Shown in pieces: positions 1 to 8,381 of a stretch of 64,000 nucleotides of DNA. The stretch's first letter is position 1; each line of letters opens with the position of its first letter. Origin of the DNA: Cupriavidus campinensis (lineage in GTDB: Bacteria > Pseudomonadota > Gammaproteobacteria > Burkholderiales > Burkholderiaceae); the NCBI RefSeq assembly GCF_905397395.1, contig NZ_CAJPVH010000018.1, positions 1 to 64,000 on the forward strand, written 5' to 3'. The notes below the pieces were generated by a model. It did no database searches and was not told the origin of the DNA. It saw only the letters and a list, made by a program, of their open reading frames with translations. The translations under genes were made by a program, and so were the position numbers.

Positions 1-2388
1 CAGGCCCCGCTGGCCGAACTCGGCCTGGACTGGACCGTGGGCCTGCGCACCGGCGACACCGGCAGCAGCGAACGCGCCGCGCAGGCGCGCCGCCTGCCCA
101 CGGCGCTGGTGACCACGCCGGAGAGCCTCTCCCTGCTGCTGACCCGCGCCGACGCCCGCGAGGCGCTGGGCCGCGTGCGGGTGGTGGTGGTCGATGAATG
201 GCACGAACTGATCGGCGCCAAGCGCGGCGTGCAGGTGCAGCTGGCGCTGGCACGGCTGCGGCAATGGCAGCCAGGGCTGATGGTCTGGGGGCTGTCGGCC
301 ACACTCGGCAACCTCGACCATGCCAGCGATGTGCTGCTGGCCGGCCTGCCCGACGATCGCCGCGTGCGGGTGCACGGCCATACGCCGAAGACGCTGGTCA
401 TCGACACGCTGCTGCCGGACGCCGCCGGGCGCTTTCCGTGGGCGGGACACCTCGGGCTGTCGATGCTGCCGCACGTGGTGCGTGAGCTGGAATCCACCAG
501 CACCGCGCTGGTGTTCCTCAACACGCGCTCGCAGGCCGAACTCTGGTATCAGGCCCTGCTCGATGCGCGGCCCGAGTGGGCCGGCCAGATCGCGCTGCAC
601 CACGGCTCGCTGGACCGCGCCGTGCGCGACTGGGTGGAGGTGCATCTGAAGAACGGCGCACTGCGCGCCGTGGTGTGCACGTCGAGCCTGGATCTGGGCG
701 TGGACTTCCTGCCCGTGGAGCGCGTGCTCCAGATCGGCTCGCCCAAGGGCGTGGCGCGGCTGTTGCAGCGCGCCGGGCGGTCTGGCCATGCGCCGGGGCG
801 GGCATCGCGCGTGACCGTGGTGCCCACGCACAGCCTGGAACTGGTGGAAGCCGTGGCGGCGCGCAACGCGGTGCGCGCCGGCCGCATCGAGGCGCGCGAG
901 TCCCCGGACAAGCCGCTCGATGTGCTGGTCCAGCATCTGGTGACGGTGGCGCTCGGCGGCGGCTTCCGGGCCGATGACCTGCTGGCCGAGGTGCGCACCA
1001 CCTGGGCCTACCGGGCCCTGAGCGACGAGGAATGGCAATGGAGCCTCGACTTCGTGCGGCAGGGCGGGCGCACGCTGTCCGCCTATCCCGACTATCGCCG
1101 GGCGATGCCCGACGAGGCCGGCGTCTGGCGCGTGCCCGATGCCCGGCTGGCGCGCCGGCACCGCATGAGCGTGGGCACCATCGTCAGCGACGCCACGATG
1201 CAGGTGCGATTCTGGACCCGGGCCGGCAGTGGCGGGGCCTCGCTGGGCACGGTGGAAGAGGGCTTTATCGCGCGGCTGGCGCCCGGTGACTGCTTCCTGT
1301 TCGGCGGCCGGCTGCTGGAACTGGTGCGCGTGCAGGAGATGACCGCCTACGTGCGCCGCGCCGCCGGCAAGCGGCCCTCGGTGCCGCGCTGGAACGGCGG
1401 CAAGATGCCGCTTTCCACCGAACTGGCCGAGGCCGTGGTCGATACGCTCGAAGCCGCCCAGCTTGGTCACCTCGACCCGGCCAGCACGCCCGAATTGGCG
1501 CTGATCCAGCCGCTGGTAGACCTGCAGGCGCGCTGGTCGGCGCTGCCCACGCGCGGCACGCTGCTGGCCGAGACCCTCCATTCGCGCGAAGGCTGGCATC
1601 TGTTCCTCTATCCGTTCGCGGGCCGCTCGGTGCATCTGGGGCTGGGCAGCCTGCTGGCGTGGCGTCTCGGGCAGCAGGTGCCGGCGACCTTCTCGGTGGC
1701 CGTGAATGACTACGGGCTCGAACTGCTGGCCTCGGCGCCGCTCGACTGGGCGCACTGGCTGCCGCGGGTACTGGCCGAGGAACGCCAGCGCGACCTGGCC
1801 GCCGACGTGCTCGGCAGCCTGAACGCGGGGGAGCTGTCGCTGCGGCGCTTCCGCGAGATCGCCCGCGTGGCCGGGCTGATCTTCCAGGGCTACCCCGGCG
1901 CCCACAAGAGCGCGCGGCAGTTGCAGGCGTCATCGAGCCTGTTCTACGAGGTCTTCCGCAAGCACGACCCGGCCAACCTGCTGCTTGGGCAGGCCGAGCG
2001 CGAGGTGCTGATGCAGGAGCTGGACGCCCACCGGCTGGCCGACACGCTGGCCCGGCTGGCCGCGCTGCGGCTGGACCTGCACGCCCTGAAACGTCCGTCG
2101 CCGCTGGCCTTTCCGCTGGTGGTGGAGTTCCTGCGCGAGAAGCTGAGCACGGAGAAGCTGGCCGACCGCATCGCCCGCATGCTGGCCGAACTGGAGGCGG
2201 CGGCTGGGCCGGTGGGGGATATGGCGGATACCGATGCCGATGCCACGCAAGTGGCCGAGGTGGCGCGCTTCGGCATGGCCGATCACGTCAAGTCAGGCGG
2301 TCGCAGTGGTGGAAGAAGCGGGGCCAGCGGTCGCGCACGTCGCTCGGGGCGCCCGCGCAAGCCATCGAAACCGCTCCCGCTGCTATGA
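1..2388 (+). CDS. Ligase-associated DEXH-box DNA helicase (Lhr family), 5' truncated by window edge
   Basis: This is an Lhr-type superfamily 2 helicase, predicted to be an ATP-driven 3'-5' DNA helicase acting in DNA repair. The frame is open from base 1, so the N-terminus with Walker A lies outside the window. What remains begins with the conserved GLRTGDT segment. The DEWH Walker B box is encoded at about 193-204, followed by the helicase C domain ([23 protein letters not shown], then the [13 protein letters not shown] motif VI near 760-800) and the long Lhr C-terminal region. The tail is basic and serine/glycine rich. The stop overlaps the next start (ATGA at 2385-2388), so it is translationally coupled to pdeM. 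That pairing identifies the bacterial ligase-associated repair set, in which an ATP-dependent ligase and an MBL-fold exonuclease normally lie just upstream. Confidence 0.92.
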   Translation, partial: QAPLAELGLDWTVGLRTGDTGSSERAAQARRLPTALVTTPESLSLLLTRADAREALGRVRVVVVDEWHELIGAKRGVQVQLALARLRQWQPGLMVWGLSATLGNLDHASDVLLAGLPDDRRVRVHGHTPKTLVIDTLLPDAAGRFPWAGHLGLSMLPHVVRELESTSTALVFLNTRSQAELWYQALLDARPEWAGQIALHHGSLDRAVRDWVEVHLKNGALRAVVCTSSLDLGVDFLPVERVLQIGSPKGVARLLQRAGRSGHAPGRASRVTVVPTHSLELVEAVAARNAVRAGRIEARESPDKPLDVLVQHLVTVALGGGFRADDLLAEVRTTWAYRALSDEEWQWSLDFVRQGGRTLSAYPDYRRAMPDEAGVWRVPDARLARRHRMSVGTIVSDATMQVRFWTRAGSGGASLGTVEEGFIARLAPGDCFLFGGRLLELVRVQEMTAYVRRAAGKRPSVPRWNGGKMPLSTELAEAVVDTLEAAQLGHLDPASTPELALIQPLVDLQARWSALPTRGTLLAETLHSREGWHLFLYPFAGRSVHLGLGSLLAWRLGQQVPATFSVAVNDYGLELLASAPLDWAHWLPRVLAEERQRDLAADVLGSLNAGELSLRRFREIARVAGLIFQGYPGAHKSARQLQASSSLFYEVFRKHDPANLLLGQAEREVLMQELDAHRLADTLARLAALRLDLHALKRPSPLAFPLVVEFLREKLSTEKLADRIARMLAELEAAAGPVGDMADTDADATQVAEVARFGMADHVKSGGRSGGRSGASGRARRSGRPRKPSKPLPLL

Positions 2389-3077
2389 GCCAGCCGGACG
2401 CCGCCACGTTGCATGCCTTCGGCGCCCAGGCCGTGGAAGTGGCCGGGGAGACGCTGTGGCTGCTGCCCGAGCATGCCATCTGGTGGCCCGGCGCGGCGAT
2501 GCTGCTGGTGGCCGACGTCCACATCGGCAAGGCCGCCGCGTTCCGGGCGCTGGGGCAGCCGGTGCCGCCCGGTACCACGGCGGAGAACCTGACGCGGCTG
2601 CACGCGCTGGCCATGCGCTATCCGGCGCGGGAGCTGGTGTTTCTGGGCGATTTCCTGCACGCCCGCGCCGCGCGCACGGCGGCGGTCATCGCAGCGCTGC
2701 ATGACTGGCGCCGGGCGCTGCCGGCCCGGGTACGCTGCACGCTGGTGCGCGGCAACCACGACACCCATGCCGGCGACCCGCCGCCGGAACTCGGCATGAC
2801 CGTGGTCACGGAACCGCTGCGGGCCGGCCCGTTCGCGCTATGCCATATGCCGGGCGCTTCCCCGGACGGCTATGTGCTGGCCGGCCACCTCCATCCGGCC
2901 GTGGTGCTGCGCGGCAGCGGCGCCGATGCGCTGCGGCTGCCGTGCTTCGTGCTGGGGGAGGCGGGCGCCATCCTGCCGGCCTTCGGCGCCTTCACGGGCC
3001 ATGCCACGGTGCGGCGCGCGCCAGGGAACCGCATCTATGGGGTGGGCGATGGGCGGGTCTGGCCAGTGCCTGGGTAG
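2385..3077 (+). CDS. pdeM: Ligase-associated DNA damage response endonuclease PdeM
   Basis: This 230-residue calcineurin-like metallophosphoesterase belongs to the PdeM family of two-metal nucleases, which travels with an ATP-dependent DNA ligase, an Lhr-like helicase and an MBL exonuclease. The metal-binding motifs are all present in order: DVHIGK near residue 46, GDFLHAR near 87, GNHDTH near 126 and GHLHPA near 166. The start codon overlaps the helicase stop by 4 bases. Its stop lies one base before the stop of the convergent CinA-family gene. The role as a nuclease in DNA repair is inferred from the family and its neighbour. Confidence 0.9.
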   Translation: MSQPDAATLHAFGAQAVEVAGETLWLLPEHAIWWPGAAMLLVADVHIGKAAAFRALGQPVPPGTTAENLTRLHALAMRYPARELVFLGDFLHARAARTAAVIAALHDWRRALPARVRCTLVRGNHDTHAGDPPPELGMTVVTEPLRAGPFALCHMPGASPDGYVLAGHLHPAVVLRGSGADALRLPCFVLGEAGAILPAFGAFTGHATVRRAPGNRIYGVGDGRVWPVPG

Positions 3078-3078
3078 T

Positions 3079-3600
3079 TCATTCGCGGCTGGCGCCGCGC
3101 CGCGCCTGCTCGTAGTAGTGCTGGATGCGCAGCAGCGCGTAGTCGGCGGCGGCGCAGCGCACGGCGTTGCGGTCCCCGTCGAAGCGCCGCGTCTCCGTGA
3201 ACACGGCCAGCGGGGCGGTGCGGCCCGGCAGCCGGAGCACCCAGGCGAAGCACTGCGTGCCGGCCGGGGTGTCGTCGGGCGCGTTGCCATCGGCCACCCC
3301 CGTGTTGGCAATCGCCAGATTGGCATCGGCAAGGCGCAGCACGCCGTGCGCCATGGCCAGCGAGACCGCCTCGCTGGTCAGCCCGTGGCGGCGGATGACC
3401 TCGGCCGGCACGCCCAGCACGGAAGTCTTGATGTCCGGCGCATAGGCCACCACGGCGCAGCGCAACACGTCGCCGCAGCCGGGCACCTCGGCAATGCGCG
3501 ACGCGATCAGCCCGGCAGTGCACGACTCCGCCGTGGCCAGCCTGAGACCGTGGCGCGAGAGGAAATGCGCCATGTCCCGGATTTCCGGACTTTCCTTCAT
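3079..3600 (-). CDS. CinA-family C-terminal domain protein (PncC-like amidohydrolase)
   Basis: A stand-alone CinA C-terminal domain of 173 residues. Related enzymes such as PncC deamidate nicotinamide mononucleotide to nicotinic acid mononucleotide in NAD recycling. The nucleophile motif AESCTAGLIAS is present near residue 25, and VVAYAPDIKTSVLGV matches the family core. The loop that in typical CinA/PncC reads TGIAGPGG is here ANTGVADGNAPDDTPAG, so activity on NMN is uncertain and it may be a divergent paralogue. I chose the ATG at 3600 because the family alignment begins there; an open frame continues upstream to 3807 with no family-like sequence. It is transcribed in the same direction as the kinase gene but 230 bases away. 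Confidence 0.8.
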   Translation of the reverse strand: MKESPEIRDMAHFLSRHGLRLATAESCTAGLIASRIAEVPGCGDVLRCAVVAYAPDIKTSVLGVPAEVIRRHGLTSEAVSLAMAHGVLRLADANLAIANTGVADGNAPDDTPAGTQCFAWVLRLPGRTAPLAVFTETRRFDGDRNAVRCAAADYALLRIQHYYEQARRGASRE

Positions 3601-3830
3601 GTCGATGCCTGGGATGGATGGTGGGGTGGAGTGGCAGGTTTTGTGCCAGCAGCGCAGCGGGCGCCGGCGACCGAGCGCGCGCAAAACTGCATCGCTCCCC
3701 ATCCATCCCCTTGTAAGACTTGCCCAGCCTGCGCACCGGCGCGGGCGCTGGGGGCGCCTGTCTTGCAGAGACCTATGCGTCACCACGGTTGGCGAATGCC
3801 CTGGCAACGACGGGGATGACGCCGGCAGGG

Positions 3831-5744
3831 CTAGCTGGCGTCGATGGCCTGGAGCAGCGCCTCCAGCTCCACCGGCTTGACCAGATGCCGGTGGAAGCCG
3901 GCCTTCTGGGTCTGCTGGCGGTCAGACGCCTGCCCGAAGCCGGTCATCGCGATATAGCGCGTGTTGGCCAGCGTGGGCATCTGGCGCAGCGCATGGACCA
4001 CTGCGAAGCCGTCCATGCCCGGCATGGCCAGGTCCACCAGCGCCACGTCCGGCCGCACGCGTGCCGCCGCGTGCACGGCTTCCATGCCATCGTAGGCAAT
4101 CGTCACGGCGTGGCCGGACATCTCCAGCAGGATCGCCATGCTGTCGGCGGCGTCGCGGTTGTCGTCCACCAGCAGCACCCGCAGCGGCCGGGGCGTGCCG
4201 CCGGCGGCATCGGCGTTCTCGCCGGCCGGATTGAACGCCGCCGCCAGCGGCAGCTGCACCGTGAAGGTGGCGCCCAGCCCGGGCCCCTCGCTCGTGGCCG
4301 AGACCGAACCGCCGTGCATCTCCACCAGCGAGCGGCACAGCGACAGCCCGATGCCCAGCCCGCCCTGCGCGGTGCTGCCGGGCCGGTCTTCCTGCACGAA
4401 GAGGTCGAAGATGTTGTCGAGCGACTCCCGCGCGATGCCCCGGCCATGGTCGATGATCTGGATCACCAGCGTGCGGTGGCGCACCATCGACGTAATCGAG
4501 ATCGACGCGCCCGGCGGCGAGAACTTGGAGGCATTGAGCAGCAGGTTCTGGATCACCTGCACCAGCCGCGTGCGGTCCACGAACAGCGGGATGTCCTCGG
4601 TCGCGGCGGTCACGCCTACCGGCTGGGACTTGGCGGCCAGCGCCGGCTCGGCGGCCTCGATGCCGAGCGCGATGATCTCGCGCGCCTGTATCGGCTCGCG
4701 GCGCAGTTCGATCTTGCCGGCGGCGATGCGGCCCACGTCGAGCAGATCGTCCACCAGCCGGGTGAGGTGGGTCATCTGCCGGTCGATCAGGCTCAGGCTC
4801 TTTTTCGTGACGGCGGGCTCCTGCGGGCGCAGCCGCATCACGGTCAGCGCGTTGCGGATGGGGGCGAGCGGGTTGCGCAACTCGTGCGAGAGCGTGGCCA
4901 GGAACTCGTTCATGCGGCGCTCGGACTGCTCCAGTTCCGCCAGCCGCTTGCGCTCGCTCATGTCGCGCGTGACCTTGGCAAAGCCGCGCAGGTTCTGGCG
5001 CTCGTCATAGACCGCCGTAATGGTCACGTTGGCCCAGAACAGCGAGCCATCCTTGCGCACGCGCCAGCCTTCGTCCTCCACGCGGCCCTTGGCGCGGGCG
5101 ATGGCCAGTTCGCGGCCGGGCTTGTCAGTCGCCAGGTCCTCGGCGGGATAGAAGACCGAGAAGTGCCTGCCGACGATCTCGTCGCGCCGGTAGCCCTTGA
5201 TGTAGGACGCGCCGGCATTCCAGCTCATCACCCGGCCATGGGGGTCGAGCATGAAGATGGCGTAGTCCTTGACGTTCTCCACCAGCATGCGGAAGGTTTC
5301 CTCGCTCTGGCGCAGGGCCTCGGCGGCGAGGCGCTGATCGCTCATGTCGCGCGTGACCTTGCCGAAGCCGAGCAGGTGGCCCTGGGGGTTGCGCAGCGCC
5401 GTGATGACCACGTTGGCCCAGAAGCGGCTGCCGTCCTTGCGCACGCGCCAGCCTTCATCCTCGAAGCGGCCGATGCGCGCGGCGGTCTCCAGCTCCATGC
5501 CCGGCCAGTTGCGGGCGCGCGCCTCGTCGGTATAGAAGCGCGAGAAATGCTGGCCGATGATCTCGTCGCGCTTATAGCCCTTGATCCGTTGCGCGCCGGC
5601 GTTCCAGCTGCTGACGCGGCCCTCGGGGTCCAGTGTGAAGATGGCGTAGTCCGTGACGGACTCCACCAGCGTGCGCAGGCGTTCGCTGTCCACGTCGTTG
5701 GGCGAGGCAGGGGGCGGGGAGGGTGGGGATGCGGGGCGCGGCAT
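3831..5744 (-). CDS. PAS-PAS hybrid sensor histidine kinase with C-terminal receiver
   Basis: A 637-residue cytoplasmic sensor kinase with no membrane segments, so it should read an internal or diffusible signal. Domains in order: PAS/PAC 1 (about 22-140), PAS/PAC 2 (about 145-265), HisKA with the H-box SHELRNPL (phospho-accepting His287), HATPase_c with N, G1 and G2 boxes (about 395-500, including GGLGIGLSL), and a C-terminal receiver (about 522-635) with VDDN and phospho-acceptor Asp571 in VDLAMPGMDG. The two PAS units are near-copies of each other. No output domain or adjacent response regulator is visible, so its partner is unknown. The ATG at 5744 is the first plausible start; the frame is open to 5984 but that stretch is low in family character. 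Confidence 0.88.
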   Translation of the reverse strand: MPRPASPPSPPPASPNDVDSERLRTLVESVTDYAIFTLDPEGRVSSWNAGAQRIKGYKRDEIIGQHFSRFYTDEARARNWPGMELETAARIGRFEDEGWRVRKDGSRFWANVVITALRNPQGHLLGFGKVTRDMSDQRLAAEALRQSEETFRMLVENVKDYAIFMLDPHGRVMSWNAGASYIKGYRRDEIVGRHFSVFYPAEDLATDKPGRELAIARAKGRVEDEGWRVRKDGSLFWANVTITAVYDERQNLRGFAKVTRDMSERKRLAELEQSERRMNEFLATLSHELRNPLAPIRNALTVMRLRPQEPAVTKKSLSLIDRQMTHLTRLVDDLLDVGRIAAGKIELRREPIQAREIIALGIEAAEPALAAKSQPVGVTAATEDIPLFVDRTRLVQVIQNLLLNASKFSPPGASISITSMVRHRTLVIQIIDHGRGIARESLDNIFDLFVQEDRPGSTAQGGLGIGLSLCRSLVEMHGGSVSATSEGPGLGATFTVQLPLAAAFNPAGENADAAGGTPRPLRVLLVDDNRDAADSMAILLEMSGHAVTIAYDGMEAVHAAARVRPDVALVDLAMPGMDGFAVVHALRQMPTLANTRYIAMTGFGQASDRQQTQKAGFHRHLVKPVELEALLQAIDAS

Positions 5745-5977
5745 CGTGTTGGCTGGCTTCAGATCCTCCAAGGATACATAGATTTTGGCCGTTTCTCGCC
5801 CTGTGGCTACCCGTGGGCAGGGGAATCCCACCCATCGTGCAGGCCGGGGCTGTCGCCGCTCCGCAACACGTGGCGCGGGGCGTGCCGGAGCGGGGTAACG
5901 TCGGAGAAATGCCGACATACCGAGGGGACGCAATGGGGTAGACTCGTTCGCTTCCCTGCCAGTCCTGCCCCACGGAG

Positions 5978-7126
5978 ATGCCACGCATGTTTGCAGAGTC
6001 TGCGCTTGACCGCCGTACCATCGAACCTGCCGTACCGGTGGCCGAACCGCCGTCCAGCGTTGCGGCGCCGCAGCCGCTGGCGGGTGACGTTGGCGTGCGG
6101 GACCTGCGGCGCGTGCCGATCCATCCCGACTACTGGTATCCGCTGGCCTGGTCGAAGGAGGTGAAGCGCGGCAAGGCGCACGGCGTGCGCTTTGCGGGCG
6201 ATCCGATCGTGCTGGTGCGTACCGAGAGCGGCAACGTGTTCGCGCTCGAAGACCGCTGCGCCCATCGGCAGGTGCCGCTGCACGCGGGCGTGGTGGATGG
6301 CGAATCGATCCGCTGCTGCTACCACGGCTGGACCTACGACTGCTCCGGCCGCTGCATCGACGTACCCTACCTCGGCAAGGAGCGCCTGCCCAACGGCGTG
6401 CGCGCCTACCCGTGCAAGGAGGTGGCCGGCCTGATCTTCGTCTTCCCCGGCGACCCCGCGCTGGCGGACAGCCGCCCGCTGCCCGCCTTCGCCTCCGTGG
6501 CGGACAGGCAGTACAAGACCCGCCGCCTGGGCCGCGAGGTGAAGTGCCACTACTCGTTCATGCATGAGAACCTGATGGATATGAACCATCAGTTCCTGCA
6601 TCGGCGGCAGATGGGCATGATGCGCGCCCGCTCGGTCGGGCGGCGGCGTGGCGAGGGCTTTGTCGAGGTCGACTACACCTTCACCCGCGAGGGCGGCAAG
6701 CAGCCCGTGGGCGAGGCGCTGGTGTTCAGCAAGGACGGCGGGGAGAACAGCAAGGATGTGATGACGGTACGCACTGTCTATCCGTATCAGACGCTGCAGA
6801 TTCGATCGGGCAGCGGCACGCTGGTGATGGACCTGTGGATTGCCTATGTGCCGCTGGACGCGGCGCAGCGCACCAACCGGACCTTCGGCACGCTGTCGAT
6901 CCGCCGGCCGGGGCTGCCGTTCGCGCTGGACCTGGCGTGGCCGCTGCTGGTCTGGTTCACCGAACGGATTTTCAAGGAAGACCGCGAGATCGTGGAGATG
7001 GAACAGGCCGCCCACGACAAGCAGGGCGCGGACTGGAACCACGAGGTGTTCCCGGTCATCCGCGACCTGCGCGACCTGCTGCGCGAGTGCGGCGGCCGGA
7101 CGGTGATTCCGATCCAGAAGGTCTGA
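5978..7126 (+). CDS. Aromatic ring-hydroxylating dioxygenase-type Rieske oxygenase, alpha subunit
   Basis: A 382-residue Rieske non-heme iron oxygenase. The Rieske [2Fe-2S] motif is complete (Cys94, His96, Cys113, His116 in CAH and CCYHGW), and the mononuclear iron site follows in ENLMDMNHQFLH (Asp201, His204, His208). Such enzymes hydroxylate or demethylate aromatic or N-methyl substrates with electrons from a reductase. No ferredoxin or reductase gene is nearby, so the electron donor must be encoded elsewhere and the substrate cannot be assigned. The N-terminal 40 residues are an uncharacteristic Ala/Pro/Val-rich extension. The gene stands alone, divergent from the kinase gene across a 233-base gap. 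Confidence 0.88.
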   Translation: MPRMFAESALDRRTIEPAVPVAEPPSSVAAPQPLAGDVGVRDLRRVPIHPDYWYPLAWSKEVKRGKAHGVRFAGDPIVLVRTESGNVFALEDRCAHRQVPLHAGVVDGESIRCCYHGWTYDCSGRCIDVPYLGKERLPNGVRAYPCKEVAGLIFVFPGDPALADSRPLPAFASVADRQYKTRRLGREVKCHYSFMHENLMDMNHQFLHRRQMGMMRARSVGRRRGEGFVEVDYTFTREGGKQPVGEALVFSKDGGENSKDVMTVRTVYPYQTLQIRSGSGTLVMDLWIAYVPLDAAQRTNRTFGTLSIRRPGLPFALDLAWPLLVWFTERIFKEDREIVEMEQAAHDKQGADWNHEVFPVIRDLRDLLRECGGRTVIPIQKV

Positions 7127-7135
7127 AAGGTTTTT

Positions 7136-7165
7136 CTCCCCACTCCTGCAAGCGGGAGCGGGGAG
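7136..7165. other. Inverted repeat between convergent genes
   Basis: A 6-bp perfect dyad (CTCCCC at 7136-7141 and GGGGAG at 7160-7165) with a partial inner stem lies between the stops of the Rieske gene and the Old Yellow Enzyme gene. A T-run precedes it on the plus strand, but neither strand has a T-run after the hairpin. It is therefore not a standard intrinsic terminator, though it could still help end transcription or protect 3' ends. Confidence 0.4.
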
Positions 7166-7171
7166 CAAGGC

Positions 7172-8251
7172 TTACGACGCCGACGCGGTTTCCAGCGTGG
7201 GGTAGTCCGTATACCCGCGCGTCTCGATGCCGCCCGTGCCGTACATCGTGGCCGGGTCGATCGCGTTGAGGTCGGCACCCAGCCGCAGGCGCTCCACCAG
7301 ATCCGGATTGGCGATGTACGCGCGGCCAAACGCCACGGCGTCGGCATCGCCCGTCGCCAGTACGGCCGTGGCGGCCGCCTGGTCGAAGCCATCGTTAGCG
7401 ATGATCGCCCCGCCGAAGGCGCGCTTCAGCTGCGGCAGCAGCGCACCTTCGCCCGGCGTCTCGCGCACGAACAGGAAGCCCAGCCCGCGCTGGCCCAGCG
7501 CCCGCGCCACATGGCCGAAGGTCTCCGCCGGCTGGCTGTCTGCCATCGAATGGCTGGGCGAACGCGGCGCCAGATGCACGCCCACGCGCTTGGCGTCCCA
7601 CACGGCCGTCACGGTGTCCGCCACTTCCAGCAGGATGCGCGCGCGATTCTCGATCGATCCACCATATTCGTCCGTCCGCACATTGCTGCCGTCCTGCAGG
7701 AACTGGTCGAGCAGGTAGCCGTTGGCGGCGTGGATGGTCACGCCATCGAAACCGGCCGCCTTGGCGTTGGCGGCGGCCCGGCCGAAGTCGGCCACCACGG
7801 CGCGGATCTCGTCACGCGTGAGTTCGCGCGGCACCACGAAGGGACGCTGCGGGCGCAGCAGGCTCACGTTGCCGCCAGCCGCGATCGGGCTCGGCGCTAC
7901 CGGCAGGCGGCCATTGAGCAGGCTCGGGTCGGAAATCCGGCCCACGTGCCACAGTTGCGCCACGATGCGGCCGCCGGCGGCGTGTACGGCATCGGTCACT
8001 TGCTTCCAGCCTGCCACCTGCGCGTCGGACCACAGGCCCGGCACGTTCTGGTAGCCCACGCCGTCTTCGGAGATGGGCACGCCCTCGGAAATCAGCAGGC
8101 CGGCGGAGGCGCGCTGGGCGTAGTACTCGGCCATGACTGCGTTGGGGACATGCACGGGCTCGGCGGCGCGCAGCCGGGTCAGCGGCGCCATGACGATGCG
8201 GTTCGGCAGCGCCAGGTCACCAATTTGCAGGGGATCGAACAGGGTGGGCAT
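7172..8251 (-). CDS. Old Yellow Enzyme family alkene reductase (NemA/xenobiotic reductase-like)
   Basis: A 359-residue FMN flavoprotein of the Old Yellow Enzyme family, predicted to reduce activated C=C bonds, quinones, N-ethylmaleimide or nitro-compounds with NAD(P)H. The TIM-barrel opens with the family signature LFDPLQIGDLALPNRIVMAPLTR. The active-site pair His174/Asn177 with Tyr179 lies in VTIHAANGYLLDQFL, followed by the FMN-binding GGSIENRARILLEV. I chose the ATG at 8251, where OYE proteins normally begin; an ATG two codons upstream (8257) is equally readable. The upstream region carries nested dyads over the promoter (8274-8303), which suggests repression relieved by electrophiles, as is common for this family. 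Confidence 0.9.
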   Translation of the reverse strand: MPTLFDPLQIGDLALPNRIVMAPLTRLRAAEPVHVPNAVMAEYYAQRASAGLLISEGVPISEDGVGYQNVPGLWSDAQVAGWKQVTDAVHAAGGRIVAQLWHVGRISDPSLLNGRLPVAPSPIAAGGNVSLLRPQRPFVVPRELTRDEIRAVVADFGRAAANAKAAGFDGVTIHAANGYLLDQFLQDGSNVRTDEYGGSIENRARILLEVADTVTAVWDAKRVGVHLAPRSPSHSMADSQPAETFGHVARALGQRGLGFLFVRETPGEGALLPQLKRAFGGAIIANDGFDQAAATAVLATGDADAVAFGRAYIANPDLVERLRLGADLNAIDPATMYGTGGIETRGYTDYPTLETASAS

Positions 8252-8267
8252 AAACATATCCGTCACG

Positions 8268-8303
8268 GTTATAAAGCTTGCAAACTGCAAGTAACGCAAG
8301 CTT
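8268..8303 (-). promoter_or_regulatory. Nested operator and -10 element upstream of the OYE gene
   Basis: A perfect dyad CTTGCA-AAC-TGCAAG spans 8277-8291. It sits inside a wider perfect 8-bp dyad, AAGCTTGC (8274-8281) and GCAAGCTT (8296-8303). On the minus strand these sites directly precede a -10-like TATAAC (8273-8268), 17-22 bases before the start codon region. A repressor bound here would block the promoter. No regulator gene is adjacent; dyads of this kind are typical of small winged-helix redox or electrophile sensors, which is an inference. Confidence 0.55.
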
Positions 8304-8381
8304 AGCAGCGCGCGGTAAGATCGCAAACGTCGATTTCGACCTATTCAATTGTTGCGGGTGGAACAATCCAGGAGCGGTCCG

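Noticed and set aside
3720..6164. Open frame of 814 codons on the plus strand, antisense to the hybrid kinase
   Set aside because: Its translation is Arg/His/Ala/Gly-rich with no domain, and the opposite strand encodes an intact PAS-kinase-receiver protein.
7136..7165. Hairpin considered as an intrinsic terminator for the Rieske or OYE gene
   Set aside because: The T-run lies on the wrong side of the stem for both strands; kept only as an inverted repeat.
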